From CAVVDT01 sp963747005 (GTDB taxonomy: Bacteria > Pseudomonadota > Alphaproteobacteria > Rhizobiales > Aestuariivirgaceae): a stretch of 64,000 nucleotides of DNA. Under the pieces are notes generated by a model that saw only the letters and a program-made list of their open reading frames with translations, did not search any database and was not told where the DNA came from. The position numbers were made by a program, and so were the translations under genes. Every line of letters begins with the position of its first letter. Position 1 is the first letter of the stretch. Below, in pieces: positions 53,416 to 62,482 of this stretch. The stretch spans positions 428,782-492,781 of the forward strand of contig CAVVDT010000007.1 in NCBI GenBank assembly GCA_963747005.1. The letters run 5' to 3'.

Positions 53416-55092
53416 ATGCTGACCGGATTATCCATCCGCGACATCGTCCTCATCGACCGGCTCGACCTTTCGTTCGGGCCGGGGCTCAACGTGCTGACCG
53501 GCGAGACCGGGGCCGGCAAGTCGATCCTGCTCGATGCCCTGGGGCTGGCGCTCGGGGCGCGCGGCGCTGGCGGGCTGGTGAGGACGGGTGCTGAACGCGG
53601 CATCGTGACGGCGGCCTTCAACCCGCCGGCCGGGCACAGTGTCTATGCCCTGCTCGATGAACAGGGCATCGAGGCGCAGGGCGAAGTGGTGCTGAGACGC
53701 ATCCAGCAGGCGGACGGGCCGAGCCGCGGGTTCATCAACGACCAGCCGGCAAGCGTCGGGCTGATGCGGCAGGTGGGACGGCTGCTCACCGAAATTCATG
53801 GCCAGCACGACGAGCGCGCCCTCGTCGACATGAGCCATCACCGCCGGCTGCTCGATGCCTTCGGCGGCCTGGGTGACGAGGTGGCCGGTGTGGCGGCGGC
53901 GTGGCGCGAGGTGCTCGAAGCGCGTGCCGTTCTGGCCGACTTCCGCGACACGGCCGAGCGCGCCATGGCCGAGCGGGCGTTCGTTACCCACGCGCTTGCC
54001 GAGCTGGACGAACTGGCCCCCGAAGTTGGTGAGGAGGCGGTGCTCGACGAAGAGCGCCAGGTGATGATGCATGCCGAGAGCTTTTCCGAACTCCTCGCCG
54101 AGGCGACGTCGGCGCTCGATGGCGACGGGGCGCTGGAAACCCGGCTCAGCGGGGTATTGCGGCGGCTGGAACGGCGGCAGGCGGATGCCGGCGGCCGGCT
54201 CGACGAGGTCTGCGCCGGCATCGAGCGGGTGCTGGTGGAAATGAGCGAGGCGACAAGCCTGCTTGCCACGGCGCGCCAGGCGCTGGAATTCGACCCGCTG
54301 AAGCTCGAGGCGACCGAGGAACGGCTGTTCGCGCTCAGGGCCCTGGCGCGCAAGCACCAGGTGCGGCCCGATGATCTGCCGGCCTTGCGCGAGCGCCTTG
54401 CCGCCGAGGCCGATGCGGTGGAAGACGCCGGACGCACCATGGCGCGGCTGCAAGCCGAACTGGCAGAAAAGCTCAAGACCTACCGGGCAGCGGCCGGCAA
54501 CCTCAGCGCGGCCCGGCGACAGGCGGCAGGCGAACTCGACCGCCGGGTGCTGGCGGAACTGCCGGCGCTGAAGCTGGAGCGGGCGCGGTTCGAGACGGCA
54601 ATCGAGACCGACGAGCGCTTCGACGGACCGACCGGCGCCGATCAGGTGGAGTTCCGCGTGGCGGCCAATCCGGGAACGCCGCTGGCCAGCCTCGTCAAGG
54701 TTGCCTCGGGCGGCGAGCTGTCGCGTTTCATGCTGGCATTGAAGGTGGTGCTGGCGGCACGCGGCTCGGCCCCCAGCCTGGTCTTTGACGAAGTCGATAC
54801 CGGCGTCGGCGGTGCCACCGCCGATGCCATCGGCGTCAGGCTTTCGCGGCTGGCGGATGCCTTGCAGGTCCTCGCCGTCACCCATTCGCCGCAGGTGGCG
54901 GCACGGGCGGGACGGCATTTCCTCATCACCAAGATCGCCGAGGTGGGCGGCGATGGCGAGCGGGCGGTAACGCGGGTCGGGCTGTTGCCGGCGGAAGGCC
55001 GGCGCGAGGAGATCGCCCGCATGCTGTCGGGCCAGACGGTGACGGCGGAAGCCCGTGCCCAGGCCGGGCGGCTGATCGAGGGGACGGGCTAG
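53416..55092 (+). CDS. recN: DNA repair ATPase RecN
   Basis: A 558-residue SMC-like protein for double-strand-break repair. Walker A is GETGAGKS (Lys35 within TGETGAGKSILLDALGL), ABC signature SGGELSRFMLALK, and Walker B LVFDEVDTGVGG; coiled-coil arms span about residues 160-370. The frame is intact throughout. ligA follows only 3 bp after the stop. Confidence 0.95.
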   Translation: MLTGLSIRDIVLIDRLDLSFGPGLNVLTGETGAGKSILLDALGLALGARGAGGLVRTGAERGIVTAAFNPPAGHSVYALLDEQGIEAQGEVVLRRIQQADGPSRGFINDQPASVGLMRQVGRLLTEIHGQHDERALVDMSHHRRLLDAFGGLGDEVAGVAAAWREVLEARAVLADFRDTAERAMAERAFVTHALAELDELAPEVGEEAVLDEERQVMMHAESFSELLAEATSALDGDGALETRLSGVLRRLERRQADAGGRLDEVCAGIERVLVEMSEATSLLATARQALEFDPLKLEATEERLFALRALARKHQVRPDDLPALRERLAAEADAVEDAGRTMARLQAELAEKLKTYRAAAGNLSAARRQAAGELDRRVLAELPALKLERARFETAIETDERFDGPTGADQVEFRVAANPGTPLASLVKVASGGELSRFMLALKVVLAARGSAPSLVFDEVDTGVGGATADAIGVRLSRLADALQVLAVTHSPQVAARAGRHFLITKIAEVGGDGERAVTRVGLLPAEGRREEIARMLSGQTVTAEARAQAGRLIEGTG

Positions 55093-55095
55093 GGC

Positions 55096-57708
55096 ATGGC
55101 GGGCGATCCCAGGTCGAAGGCCGTCGAGGCCCTGAGCGCGGACGAGGCGGCTGGCGAACTCGAACGGCTGGCGCTTGAGATCGCGGCCCATGACGAGGCC
55201 TATTACCGCGAGGACCAGCCGGTCGTTTCCGATGCCGACTACGATGCGCTCAGGGCTTGCGCAACGCGGCCATCGAGGAGCGCTTTCCCGAGCTTGTGCG
55301 GCCCGATTCGCCGTCCGGGCGGGTGGGGGCGGCGCCGTCGGAAAAGTTCTCCAAGGTGCGCCACCGGGTGCCCATGCTGTCGCTCGCCAACGGCTTCGAT
55401 GAGGCCGACATCGCCGACTTCGTGGCGCGCATCCGCCGCTTCCTCGGGCTCGACGCCGATGAACCCGTCGCCTTCACCGCCGAACCCAAGATCGACGGGC
55501 TCTCCATGGCGCTGCGCTACGAGAAGGGCCGCCTCGTCGAGGCCGCGACCCGCGGCGACGGGCAGGAGGGGAAAACGTCACCGCCAACGTGCGCACCATC
55601 GCCGATGTGCCGCAGCGTGTGACGGCGGCCGATTTTCCGGGCGTCTTCGAGGTGCGCGGCGAGATCTACATGCACCATGACGATTTCGCCGCCCTCAACC
55701 GGGCGCAGGCCGCGGCGGGCGCAAAGGTCTTCGCCAATCCGCGCAATGCCGCCGCCGGGTCGGTGCGCCAGCTCGATCCCTCGATCACCGCCCGCCGGCC
55801 TTTGCGGTTTTTCGCCTATGCCTGGGGCGAGGTGACGCGCTTGCCGGCCGATACCCAGTCGGGCGTCATGTCGGCGCTCCAGCGCTGGGGCTTTCCGGTG
55901 AACCCGCTCTTGAAGGTGGTCGCCTCGGTGGACGGGCTGATCGCCCAGTACCGGGTGATCGAGGCGCAGCGGGCAAGTCTCGGCTACGACATCGACGGCG
56001 TGGTCTACAAGGTCGACCGGCTCGATCTGCAGACCCGGCTGGGTTTCGTGTCGCGCTCGCCGCGCTGGGCGCTGGCCCACAAGTTTGCCGCCGAGCAGGC
56101 GACAACGGTGCTGGAGGATATCGAGATCCAGGTGGGGCGCACCGGCGCGCTGACACCCGTCGCCCGCCTCAGGCCGGTGACCGTGGGCGGCGTGGTGGTT
56201 TCCAACGCCACGCTCCACAACGAGGACGAGATCGCCCGCAAGGATGTGCGCATCGGCGATACGGTGGTGGTGCAGCGGGCGGGCGACGTGATCCCGCAGA
56301 TCGTCGAGGTCATCAACGACAAGCGGCCGAAGGGGGCCGAGCCCTACCTGTTCCCCACCCTGTGCCCGGCCTGCGGCAGCCACGCGGTGCGTGAAATGAA
56401 TCCGAGTCCGGCAAGGAGGAAGCGACCAGACGTTGCACTGGTGGACTCATTTGCCCCGCCCAAGCGGTCGAGAGGCTTAAGCATTTCGTGTCGCGTAACG
56501 CATTTGACATCGAAGGGCTGGGGGAAAGGCAAATTGAGGAGCTTTACGCTGAGGGGCGGATTGTCACGCCATTAGATATATTCACTTTGGAACAGAACGA
56601 GAATAAGCGAGAGGATAAGCTCCTAAATAGGAAGGGTTATGGAGAAAAATCCGTTAATAATTTATTTAATGCTATTAATGAAAGGAGATCGATTATCCTA
56701 TATAGATTTATTTACGCAATAGGAATTCGTCACGTCGGCGAAACCAACGCTAAACTTTTATCTAGTGTATTTAAAAACATAGATGGATTTATTAAATTTG
56801 TTGAGGAATTAGCAGAGCGTAGAGAAATTCTTTGGAAAAATGGAATTGTTGAATTTTGCGATAAATTGATGATAGATTCATCTGACTATATACCCTATTG
56901 GGGTGAATTTGCTAATGTAATTCGGTCTGGGAATTGGGTCGAGCGTGCAATTATTTCTCGAATACAAATCTATCCGGGTATCGGCCTTGTCAACGCGATG
57001 AGCGTTGCGCGCTCGGCGAATTCGGCATATGCCCACAGTGTATCCTTTAGCGAAGATGCAGGCGCGGATTCCGTGGGTTCGCTAAAAATTGATTTGCCAA
57101 AAGGAATAATTCGTAAGCAGGAAAATGTCGATGAGTTATTTGATGCCATTAAACAAATTCCTTACCTCAGTGCGACAACGTGGCGTGATAAAATCAAAAT
57201 ATTGGAAAGAAGAATTTTTCAAGAATTAGATTTGATAATAAAAATTGCGAATTTGCGCGATAACTGGTTGTTTTTAAGTAATTTCTCCACGAGAAAAGTA
57301 AATGAAGAATTTAAATTTGTTAAGGAAATATTGCTAGTAAAAGGAATTGGTGAGACAACAACATATAGTGTTCTTGAATTTTTTTCGGAAAAGAGAAATT
57401 TTGAAATTATCCAAACGCTGCTAAAGTCAGAAGATGTCAAGTTGCGTGTCTTGCCGCTGGAGGCGGTCGATACCGGTTCGGTCGTTGCCGGCAAGACGGT
57501 GGTGTTCACCGGGGCGCTGGAGCGCATGACCCGCGACGAGGCGAAGGCCATGGCCGAACGGCTCGGCGCCAAGGTGGCGGGTTCGGTGTCGTCGAAGACC
57601 GATCTGGTGGTGGCGGGCCCCGGCGCCGGCTCGAAGCTGAAGAAGGCGGCGGAACTTGGCGTCGAGGTGATCGACGAGGACGCCTGGTTCGACCGCGTCG
57701 GCGGGTGA
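55096..57708 (+). pseudogene. ligA: NAD-dependent DNA ligase, frameshifted and chimeric
   Basis: The reading frame must be shifted by -1 at three places: about 55257, about 55570 and about 56402. With these repaired, the product would be about 871 residues, against about 700 normally. The parts are recognisable: NAD/adenylation domain with the KxDG lysine in AEPKIDG, OB-fold, Zn finger (CPACG, then CTGGLIC after the third shift), HhH region, and BRCT (VAGKTVVFTGALERMTRDEA). From about 56560 to 57430 the DNA turns AT-rich and includes about 170 extra residues between the HhH start (ALGIRHVGET equivalent IGIRHVGET) and LVKGIGETTTYSVLEFF. It then returns to GC-rich code. All three shifts are single-base losses. 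Sequencing error is possible for one or two; the third coincides with the composition change. LigA is essential, so another copy may exist. Confidence 0.85.
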
Positions 57709-58259
57709 GGGCCTGCCCCCTTTCACCTTTTTTCCATCGTCACCCCGGGACTTAGTGTGCAGCCCGCCAAACAGGCCGATTTCCTCAAGCCTGACATACG
57801 GCAGTCTGAATTCCTGACATACGGACTGCGCGTTTCAGGGGCCGTTCTCCGGCGGCGTCGGTCGCGGGATTGCTTTGAGGGCCCGCCCAAAAGGGCCAAT
57901 TCGGCAGTTGCAGGTACTCGCGCGGAGTCCCTCGGCTAGGTGTCGGCCTTTATGACTGCGCCATGGCAGGCGGACCTCGGCGGGTCGAGCCCCACAGCCG
58001 GCCGTACGTGCGCAAAGCGGGGGCGGCTGGCATGGTAAGCAGCCAAGACGGGGGATAAGCGCACGTTGCGCCTGTGTGGCCCAACAAAGGGATTCCGGCG
58101 TTTAGGCCGCCGGCCTCTCTGGCGCAGTCTTCGTGACGCCCGGTGAGGCTAACCATCAAGTTGTGAAGTCGAACCGGCTTCTACACTTCGCGGCGGGAAT
58201 AAGCGTGTTGGTCTCATCGGCGCTGCACGGTGCGGCGCCCCTGGATCCAGGAGACCAAC
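57709..58259. other. 551-bp gene-free stretch at the start of the accessory region
   Basis: No supported coding region. It contains a 12-bp direct repeat CCTGACATACGG (57790 and 57813) and a purine-rich ribosome-site region directly before the DUF3489 gene. Short open frames here lack ribosome sites and recognisable sequence. Confidence 0.5.
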
Positions 58260-58559
58260 ATGAGCACGAAGACCAAGACGAGCACGAAGACCACCAAGGC
58301 CACGAAGACCGCAAAGGCCAAGGCGACCAAGGCGAAGCCCGCGGGCCAGCCGAAGCCGAAGCGGACCGATCAACTCGTTGAGATGCTCCGCCGGCCCGAA
58401 GGTGTCACGATCGCGCAGGTGCAGGAGGCGTTCGGAATCTTGCCGCACTCGGCGCGTGCGCAGATCAGCATGCTCGGGAAGAAGCTCGGCACCAAGGTCG
58501 ACGCCAGCCGGGTCGAAAAGGGCGAGCCGCTTGTCTACCGGCTGCCCGCGACCGACTAG
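58260..58559 (+). CDS. DUF3489 domain-containing protein
   Basis: A 99-residue protein. Start ATG 58260 has CAGGAGACC just upstream. The N-terminal 40 residues are a Lys/Thr/Ala-rich tail (about 15 lysines), likely nucleic-acid binding. The C-terminal 60 residues are the DUF3489 winged-helix-like domain (RTDQLVEMLRRPEGVTIAQV, then ARAQISMLGKKLGTK). Such proteins are frequent in accessory DNA of alphaproteobacteria; function unknown, probably DNA binding. A strong hairpin follows. Two decayed relatives lie 1.2 and 3.7 kb downstream. Confidence 0.85.
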   Translation: MSTKTKTSTKTTKATKTAKAKATKAKPAGQPKPKRTDQLVEMLRRPEGVTIAQVQEAFGILPHSARAQISMLGKKLGTKVDASRVEKGEPLVYRLPATD

Positions 58560-58581
58560 TCCCGGTCGGCCACCACGACCC

Positions 58582-58618
58582 ATCAGCCCCACCTCCTCGG
58601 CGGGGCTGATCGCTTTCA
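58582..58618 (+). terminator. candidate terminator after the DUF3489 gene
   Basis: A 9-bp perfect stem ATCAGCCCC (58582-58590) with GGGGCTGAT (58602-58610), 11-nt loop, followed by CGCTTTCAGG. Only a short T run follows, but stem strength and position 22 bp after the stop fit termination. Confidence 0.6.
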
Positions 58619-58740
58619 GGAACGATGGGCGGGAAGTTGAGCCGCACGGAGGCGCACACGGGCGATGTTCGAGTCGGGGTGGGGTCGCAGTGGCCGAAGA
58701 CGGCGACATCGCGCGTGGGCGGCCGTGTGGCCCACGGGAA

Positions 58741-59461
58741 GGATTTCTATCGATATTCACTGGCTTTGGTGAAGAGCCACCGGTAGTTTCGCTTCCCGAC
58801 GATGAGGGCGCATTTCGATATGCGCTTGAACAGGGCCACGACTGGCAGCCTGCATCTCGTGCGGATCGAAGAGCGGGACCGTCGGGCCCCTACGCTTGGT
58901 CCCGTCCTTCCGACAAAGGCAGGTATTTGATTGGTGCATTGCGACTGTTCGGTGGGCTTCAGAGCGCCGGGTCCGTCCTTCTTCACCACTACTGGAAGTC
59001 AGTCTTCGACGACCTTGGCGGCGCCATCGGCACGGACCGACATGGCATCATAAAGCAGACGTTGAGAAAGCGGCTCCGTTCAGGACGAATTCGACGACGA
59101 AGATGCGTGGGATCGACTTGCTAAGCTTGTTGCGCACGAAGCCCATCAGGTCCGGATGCCATTGCGCGTGTTGAGTTTCGACGAACTCCGTGCAAGGCAC
59201 GTGCCCTTCGTCGAAATGGAACAGGGGATCTTGGAGCGACTCCACACCAAGAACCCCGAGAGATGGATTGCGAATGCTGAGGCAGCTTTGCCCCGATCAA
59301 TCCAATGGCTATGCGCCCACACTGTTCTATACCAAGGCTACGAGTGGCGCTGCCGTACCTGCTATCATTCGAACTGGATAAAGATCGACGCGCTTGAGCG
59401 CGGCCATAGCGGCAATTTGGTGGGGTACAATTGTGGCCGATCCGACCGGATAGCGGGCTAG
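58741..59461 (+). pseudogene. broken gene of unknown function with zinc-ribbon-like C terminus
   Basis: Two plausible coding stretches in different frames. The first (about 58741-59065) reads like GAFRYALEQGHDWQ and YLIGALRLFGG...HHYWKSVFDDL. The second (59066-59461, open for 131 codons to TAG) reads DEFDDEDAWDRLAKL, VLSFDELRARHVPFVEM and ends in a Cys pair YEWRCRTCYHSNW followed by a lone NCGRS, like a zinc ribbon missing one Cys. No start codon or ribosome site is convincing, so I treat it as a decayed gene. I do not recognise the family. The coding-like character of the second stretch is stronger than that of the first. Confidence 0.5.
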
Positions 59462-59660
59462 TTCGACTGTGGTAGTTGTTTGACATCTGATGCAGGGCGC
59501 CCCAGACTACTATCTAGATCACTGCTCGGATGGACACGAGAGGCTCCTACGAATATTGAGCCCCAATGTGCTTTCTTCGGATAGCCACGGGATAGATAGT
59601 CAAAGAGCTGACGGCCCGCCAATCCGGCGCGGAGGGGGCAGGGGTCTAAATCTCGCGAAT

Positions 59661-59870
59661 GGGGGACCGCGCCGATCTCCGCGTATAACGCGCTATAGCG
59701 GCGCACAGGCGCCAACAGGCGGGCCGGACCGGAGGCGGGGTGGGGTCGAGGCGCGTGGTGGGCTTCGTGGGCGCAGTTGGCCCGCGCGATGATCAGCATG
59801 GCGGGCAGGACGCTCGGCCGGAAGATCACTGGCACCCAAGACGCCAAGAGGGAGGTCGATGGGCTGGCCT
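59661..59870 (+). repeat. left copy of imperfect direct repeat with decayed DUF3489 end
   Basis: From GGGGGACCGCGCCGATCTCC onward this matches 62122-62300 in the same orientation with many small differences. Its right part translates as LARAMISMAGRTLGRKI, a degraded DUF3489-like sequence. The stretches 59462-59660 and 59871-60005 contain nothing I can support. Confidence 0.55.
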
Positions 59871-60005
59871 CACCGCCCGCGACGACCATGCAGGGCGCCC
59901 TCGGCGCACGTAGCGGCCTCTGCGGCGCACAGGCGGCGTGCTGCCCGCCGGCAGGTGCTCAGCACCACGACGATGGCAGTCACGACGGCGGGATTGGGTT
60001 CCCCT

Positions 60006-61349
60006 CTAGGGCTTAACGAACTTCGGCGTCATGCGAAGGACCATGTCCGCAGAACAGTAATTTATGCCAAACAGAGCTAAAATCGGGCAGCCAAGGTCGG
60101 CAACGACCGTGTACCAGTCAGCATTAAGCTGCGCTACCGACCACTCGCCCTTCGTGACGCGCCTGTCCGCCGCCGCGATCCGGCCGAAGCCCCAGTCAAC
60201 CGTGGAACCCAAATCACGGATCTCTCGGCCACGCAACCCGAGCCAAGTGCATTGGAAAGCCACGGTCGTGGCGGTCGGGAAACGCCTCGCGAGCGCGCGT
60301 GCATGTCGCACCAGCTCTGTCGTCTCCCGCAATACCGTTAGGGGCGATAGCGACTTTCCCGGTTCTGCGAGCCGCACGTCCTCTCGATAGCCGCGGACCA
60401 GTGACGCTCGACCATCAGGAGCAACCCGCCAGAAGTCAGGAAGGCCGGTGTCGAATTGAACCTGCCCAATTAAGTTCGTCTCCAGCAGGTCCATGCCGCT
60501 TCCGTCCGGCTCTTCGGGGTGTACGGCCGCAGCTATTTCCGACCTCGTGAAAGGGTAGAACATGCTCCAACCTGTCCACACTGTGTCGCGCACCTCGTAA
60601 TTCATCTTTTCGAGCAGTTGCCGCATATCCCCAATTGGAATTGGTGGATCTTCGTGAGCGATAAGATAGCTGAACTGGCAGTGGGCATCTGACAGAGGCA
60701 AGGGCCACTTGAAATCCTTCGCGGCACCAAGCAATTCCTCGAACCGCTTGGCGACGGCAGCCTCCCACGCCGCCAAGCGTTCGGCGTTGGTCGGCGTCGG
60801 CTCACCTCCGCGCATGACCCCGACCATCTCGCGCAGCAACGCATCGCGGTCGCTTAGCACACAGCGCCGGATAAGCGCCGACCACTGCTCCATCGACGTG
60901 ATCGCCACGCTTTCCGGCCCGGGCGCTCGGATGTAGTACGTGCCGGCAATAATGCCCTGCGGCTTGCCTTTCTCGTCCTGAGGCCCATGGCTCCGCGCGC
61001 AAACAGGCGCAGCGCCATGTCCGGGTACGTGGATAATGCGGAACTCCAACCCGGCGCTGTTCTCTACACTGGCGACATGGCAATCGAACGTCGGGGCCAG
61101 GTATCGCTTGACGATGCTGCTGATGGCGTCGTGGTTGTACGCCTCCAACGAGGCGGGTCGGTTCAAGTCAATTGAGGCGTTATCGCAGAAGCCGAACACC
61201 AAATAGCCGCCGCCATGGTTGCACAGGGCAGCTATATGACGTGCAAGCTTCGCCCGGTTCAGTTTATCATTCAGGTCGAGCCACTGCTTCAACTCGACGT
61301 CGAGCGTTTCGCGCGGATTGTCGACTAGGTCGGTTAGGTCAATCTTCAT
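60006..61349 (-). CDS. AlbA_2 (Schlafen-like N-domain) protein
   Basis: A 447-residue protein from ATG 61349 (ten residues longer if an upstream in-frame ATG at 61379 is used). Residues about 10-150 match the AlbA_2 domain: NPRETLDVELKQWLDL and IAALCNHGGGYLVFGF, the usual start and glycine-rich turn, then VPGHGAAPVCAR and GTYYIRAPG. The rest (about 160-447) is a long helical-rich region I do not recognise (WSMFYPFTRSEIAAAVHPEE, WLGLRGREI). AlbA_2 domains occur in transcription regulators, Schlafen-like nucleases and phage-related defence proteins. It is the second gene of a unit with an XRE-type regulator. Composition is lower in G+C than the core genes, consistent with acquisition. Confidence 0.72.
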   Translation of the reverse strand: MKIDLTDLVDNPRETLDVELKQWLDLNDKLNRAKLARHIAALCNHGGGYLVFGFCDNASIDLNRPASLEAYNHDAISSIVKRYLAPTFDCHVASVENSAGLEFRIIHVPGHGAAPVCARSHGPQDEKGKPQGIIAGTYYIRAPGPESVAITSMEQWSALIRRCVLSDRDALLREMVGVMRGGEPTPTNAERLAAWEAAVAKRFEELLGAAKDFKWPLPLSDAHCQFSYLIAHEDPPIPIGDMRQLLEKMNYEVRDTVWTGWSMFYPFTRSEIAAAVHPEEPDGSGMDLLETNLIGQVQFDTGLPDFWRVAPDGRASLVRGYREDVRLAEPGKSLSPLTVLRETTELVRHARALARRFPTATTVAFQCTWLGLRGREIRDLGSTVDWGFGRIAAADRRVTKGEWSVAQLNADWYTVVADLGCPILALFGINYCSADMVLRMTPKFVKP

Positions 61350-61408
61350 TGTCAAAGGGTCCCTCTGGGCAAGGTGCAACTGCGTCGGTCTGGAATTCGG
61401 GTTTCAAG

Positions 61409-61933
61409 CTACCGTCGCGCGGGATCAAGCATTTCGGACGTCACTAATAGCTGTCCATTCGGGATGCCGTTCTTCGCTTGGCGCTCCACGGCAGCAAGGA
61501 TTTGATGCAGCATTTCGCTAACTGCGGAAGTGAACTCTTCCTCGGTCTTGAAGTTGGCCCCATGAAAGTCGCTGATAGCTTCAAAGGATATTGCGCATTT
61601 GAAGGGTTCCCCCGCATAGCGCATATTCATGATGGCGCAGCCGTGAGACCTACTCACTCGAACGTTCTTCGTATATTCGAGTTTGCGCTCGCGGAACCGA
61701 ACACCCACGCCAACATCGCCACTCTCAGGCAAGAACTCAACTCCGGCTGCAAACATGCAATCCTCCATCGCGATCATATTATTCTTCATCGGCTGGCGGG
61801 CGTTGGCCTCGAAGTCAGCAACGGTTGCGCGGGACACACGTGCGTTGGTCGCAAGCTCGTCTTGGGTCCAATTTAACAAGCTGCGCGCCGCGCGGCATTG
61901 AAGCTGAGGTGATTTGCACTGGTCATACTCCAC
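61409..61933 (-). CDS. XRE-family HTH protein with DUF1488-like C-terminal region
   Basis: The 174-residue product starts at GTG 61933 (no in-frame ATG nearby) with only a weak ribosome site. Residues about 8-60 are an XRE-type helix-turn-helix: ARSLLNWTQDELATNARVS then RATVADFEANARQP. The C-terminal about 75 residues (FKCAISFEAISDFHG, EEEFTSAVSEMLHQI, LLVTSEML) resemble DUF1488, which normally stands alone. It lies 59 bp upstream of the AlbA_2 gene on the same strand, so it probably regulates that gene and itself. The fusion is unusual as far as I know; certainty about the C-terminal assignment is moderate. Confidence 0.72.
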   Translation of the reverse strand: MEYDQCKSPQLQCRAARSLLNWTQDELATNARVSRATVADFEANARQPMKNNMIAMEDCMFAAGVEFLPESGDVGVGVRFRERKLEYTKNVRVSRSHGCAIMNMRYAGEPFKCAISFEAISDFHGANFKTEEEFTSAVSEMLHQILAAVERQAKNGIPNGQLLVTSEMLDPARR

Positions 61934-62121
61934 GTTCGATGTACATCATATAGAGCGAGGTCAGACAAAATGAAATACATAACACATTTCGTCGCTCATG
62001 ATGTTTGCCGGACCCCAGGCAAGCCGCACACGCCTCTTCGGGGACAGGTCTCCAACTTGTCGATCTCGGCGCCTCTGAGTCCGCACTGCACCCACGACCA
62101 CCCAGGAGTTGACGAGGGGAT

Positions 62122-62300
62122 GGGGGACCGCGCCGACTTCCGCGTTCAACGCGTGCGCAGTGCCACACAGGTGGGCAACGGCGGGTTGGTCGGGGAGCCG
62201 GGGTGGGTCCGGGGCTGCATGGTGGACTTCGTGGGCGCAGCCGGCCCGCGCGCAGATCAGCATCCTCGGAAAGAAGCTCGGCGCCAAGATCGATGCCAGC
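62122..62300 (+). repeat. right copy of imperfect direct repeat
   Basis: Counterpart of 59661-59870, beginning GGGGGACCGCGCCGACTTCC and sharing GGACTTCGTGGGCGCAG and GATCAGCAT segments. With the left copy it brackets the XRE/AlbA_2 pair. 61934-62121 holds no supported gene. Confidence 0.55.
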
Positions 62301-62360
62301 CGGGCCGCGAAGGGCGAGCCGCTGACGTATCGCCTGCCTGCCGCCTATCGGCCACTGGCA
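62244..62360 (+). pseudogene. decayed DUF3489 C-terminal fragment
   Basis: Translates in one frame as ARAQISILGKKLGAKIDASR, then AAKGEPLTYRLPAAYRP, nearly identical to the end of the intact DUF3489 protein at 58260-58559 (ARAQISMLGKKLGTK, EKGEPLVYRLPA). The N-terminal half and start are missing, so it is a remnant. Confidence 0.75.
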
Positions 62361-62482
62361 GGCCGCCGTGCTTCGGTGCGGCGGTTTCGCAATTGGCCTG
62401 GGCGACGAGAAGTCACTCAGGGCGGGCGTCACCATGAAGAGCCCAATTCCTTGACAGCCGTGGCGGGCTCATGTCGGCGTTG

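Noticed and set aside
57757..57939. 60-codon plus-strand open frame after ligA
   Set aside because: It has no ribosome site and no recognisable sequence, and covers a short direct repeat; probably chance.
59458..59889. Minus-strand frames at 59458-59889 and 61961-62287 that look alike
   Set aside because: The similarity follows from the underlying direct repeat, whose plus strand encodes DUF3489-like remnants; there are no start signals on the minus strand.
60006..61933. Assigning the XRE/AlbA_2 pair to a known toxin-antitoxin or defence system
   Set aside because: The C-terminal part of the AlbA_2 protein is unrecognised and no known system's partner genes are present; kept only as a candidate.
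61970..62437. 156-codon plus-strand frame across the right direct repeat
   Set aside because: It is in a different frame from the DUF3489 remnant, and the product has no family resemblance.
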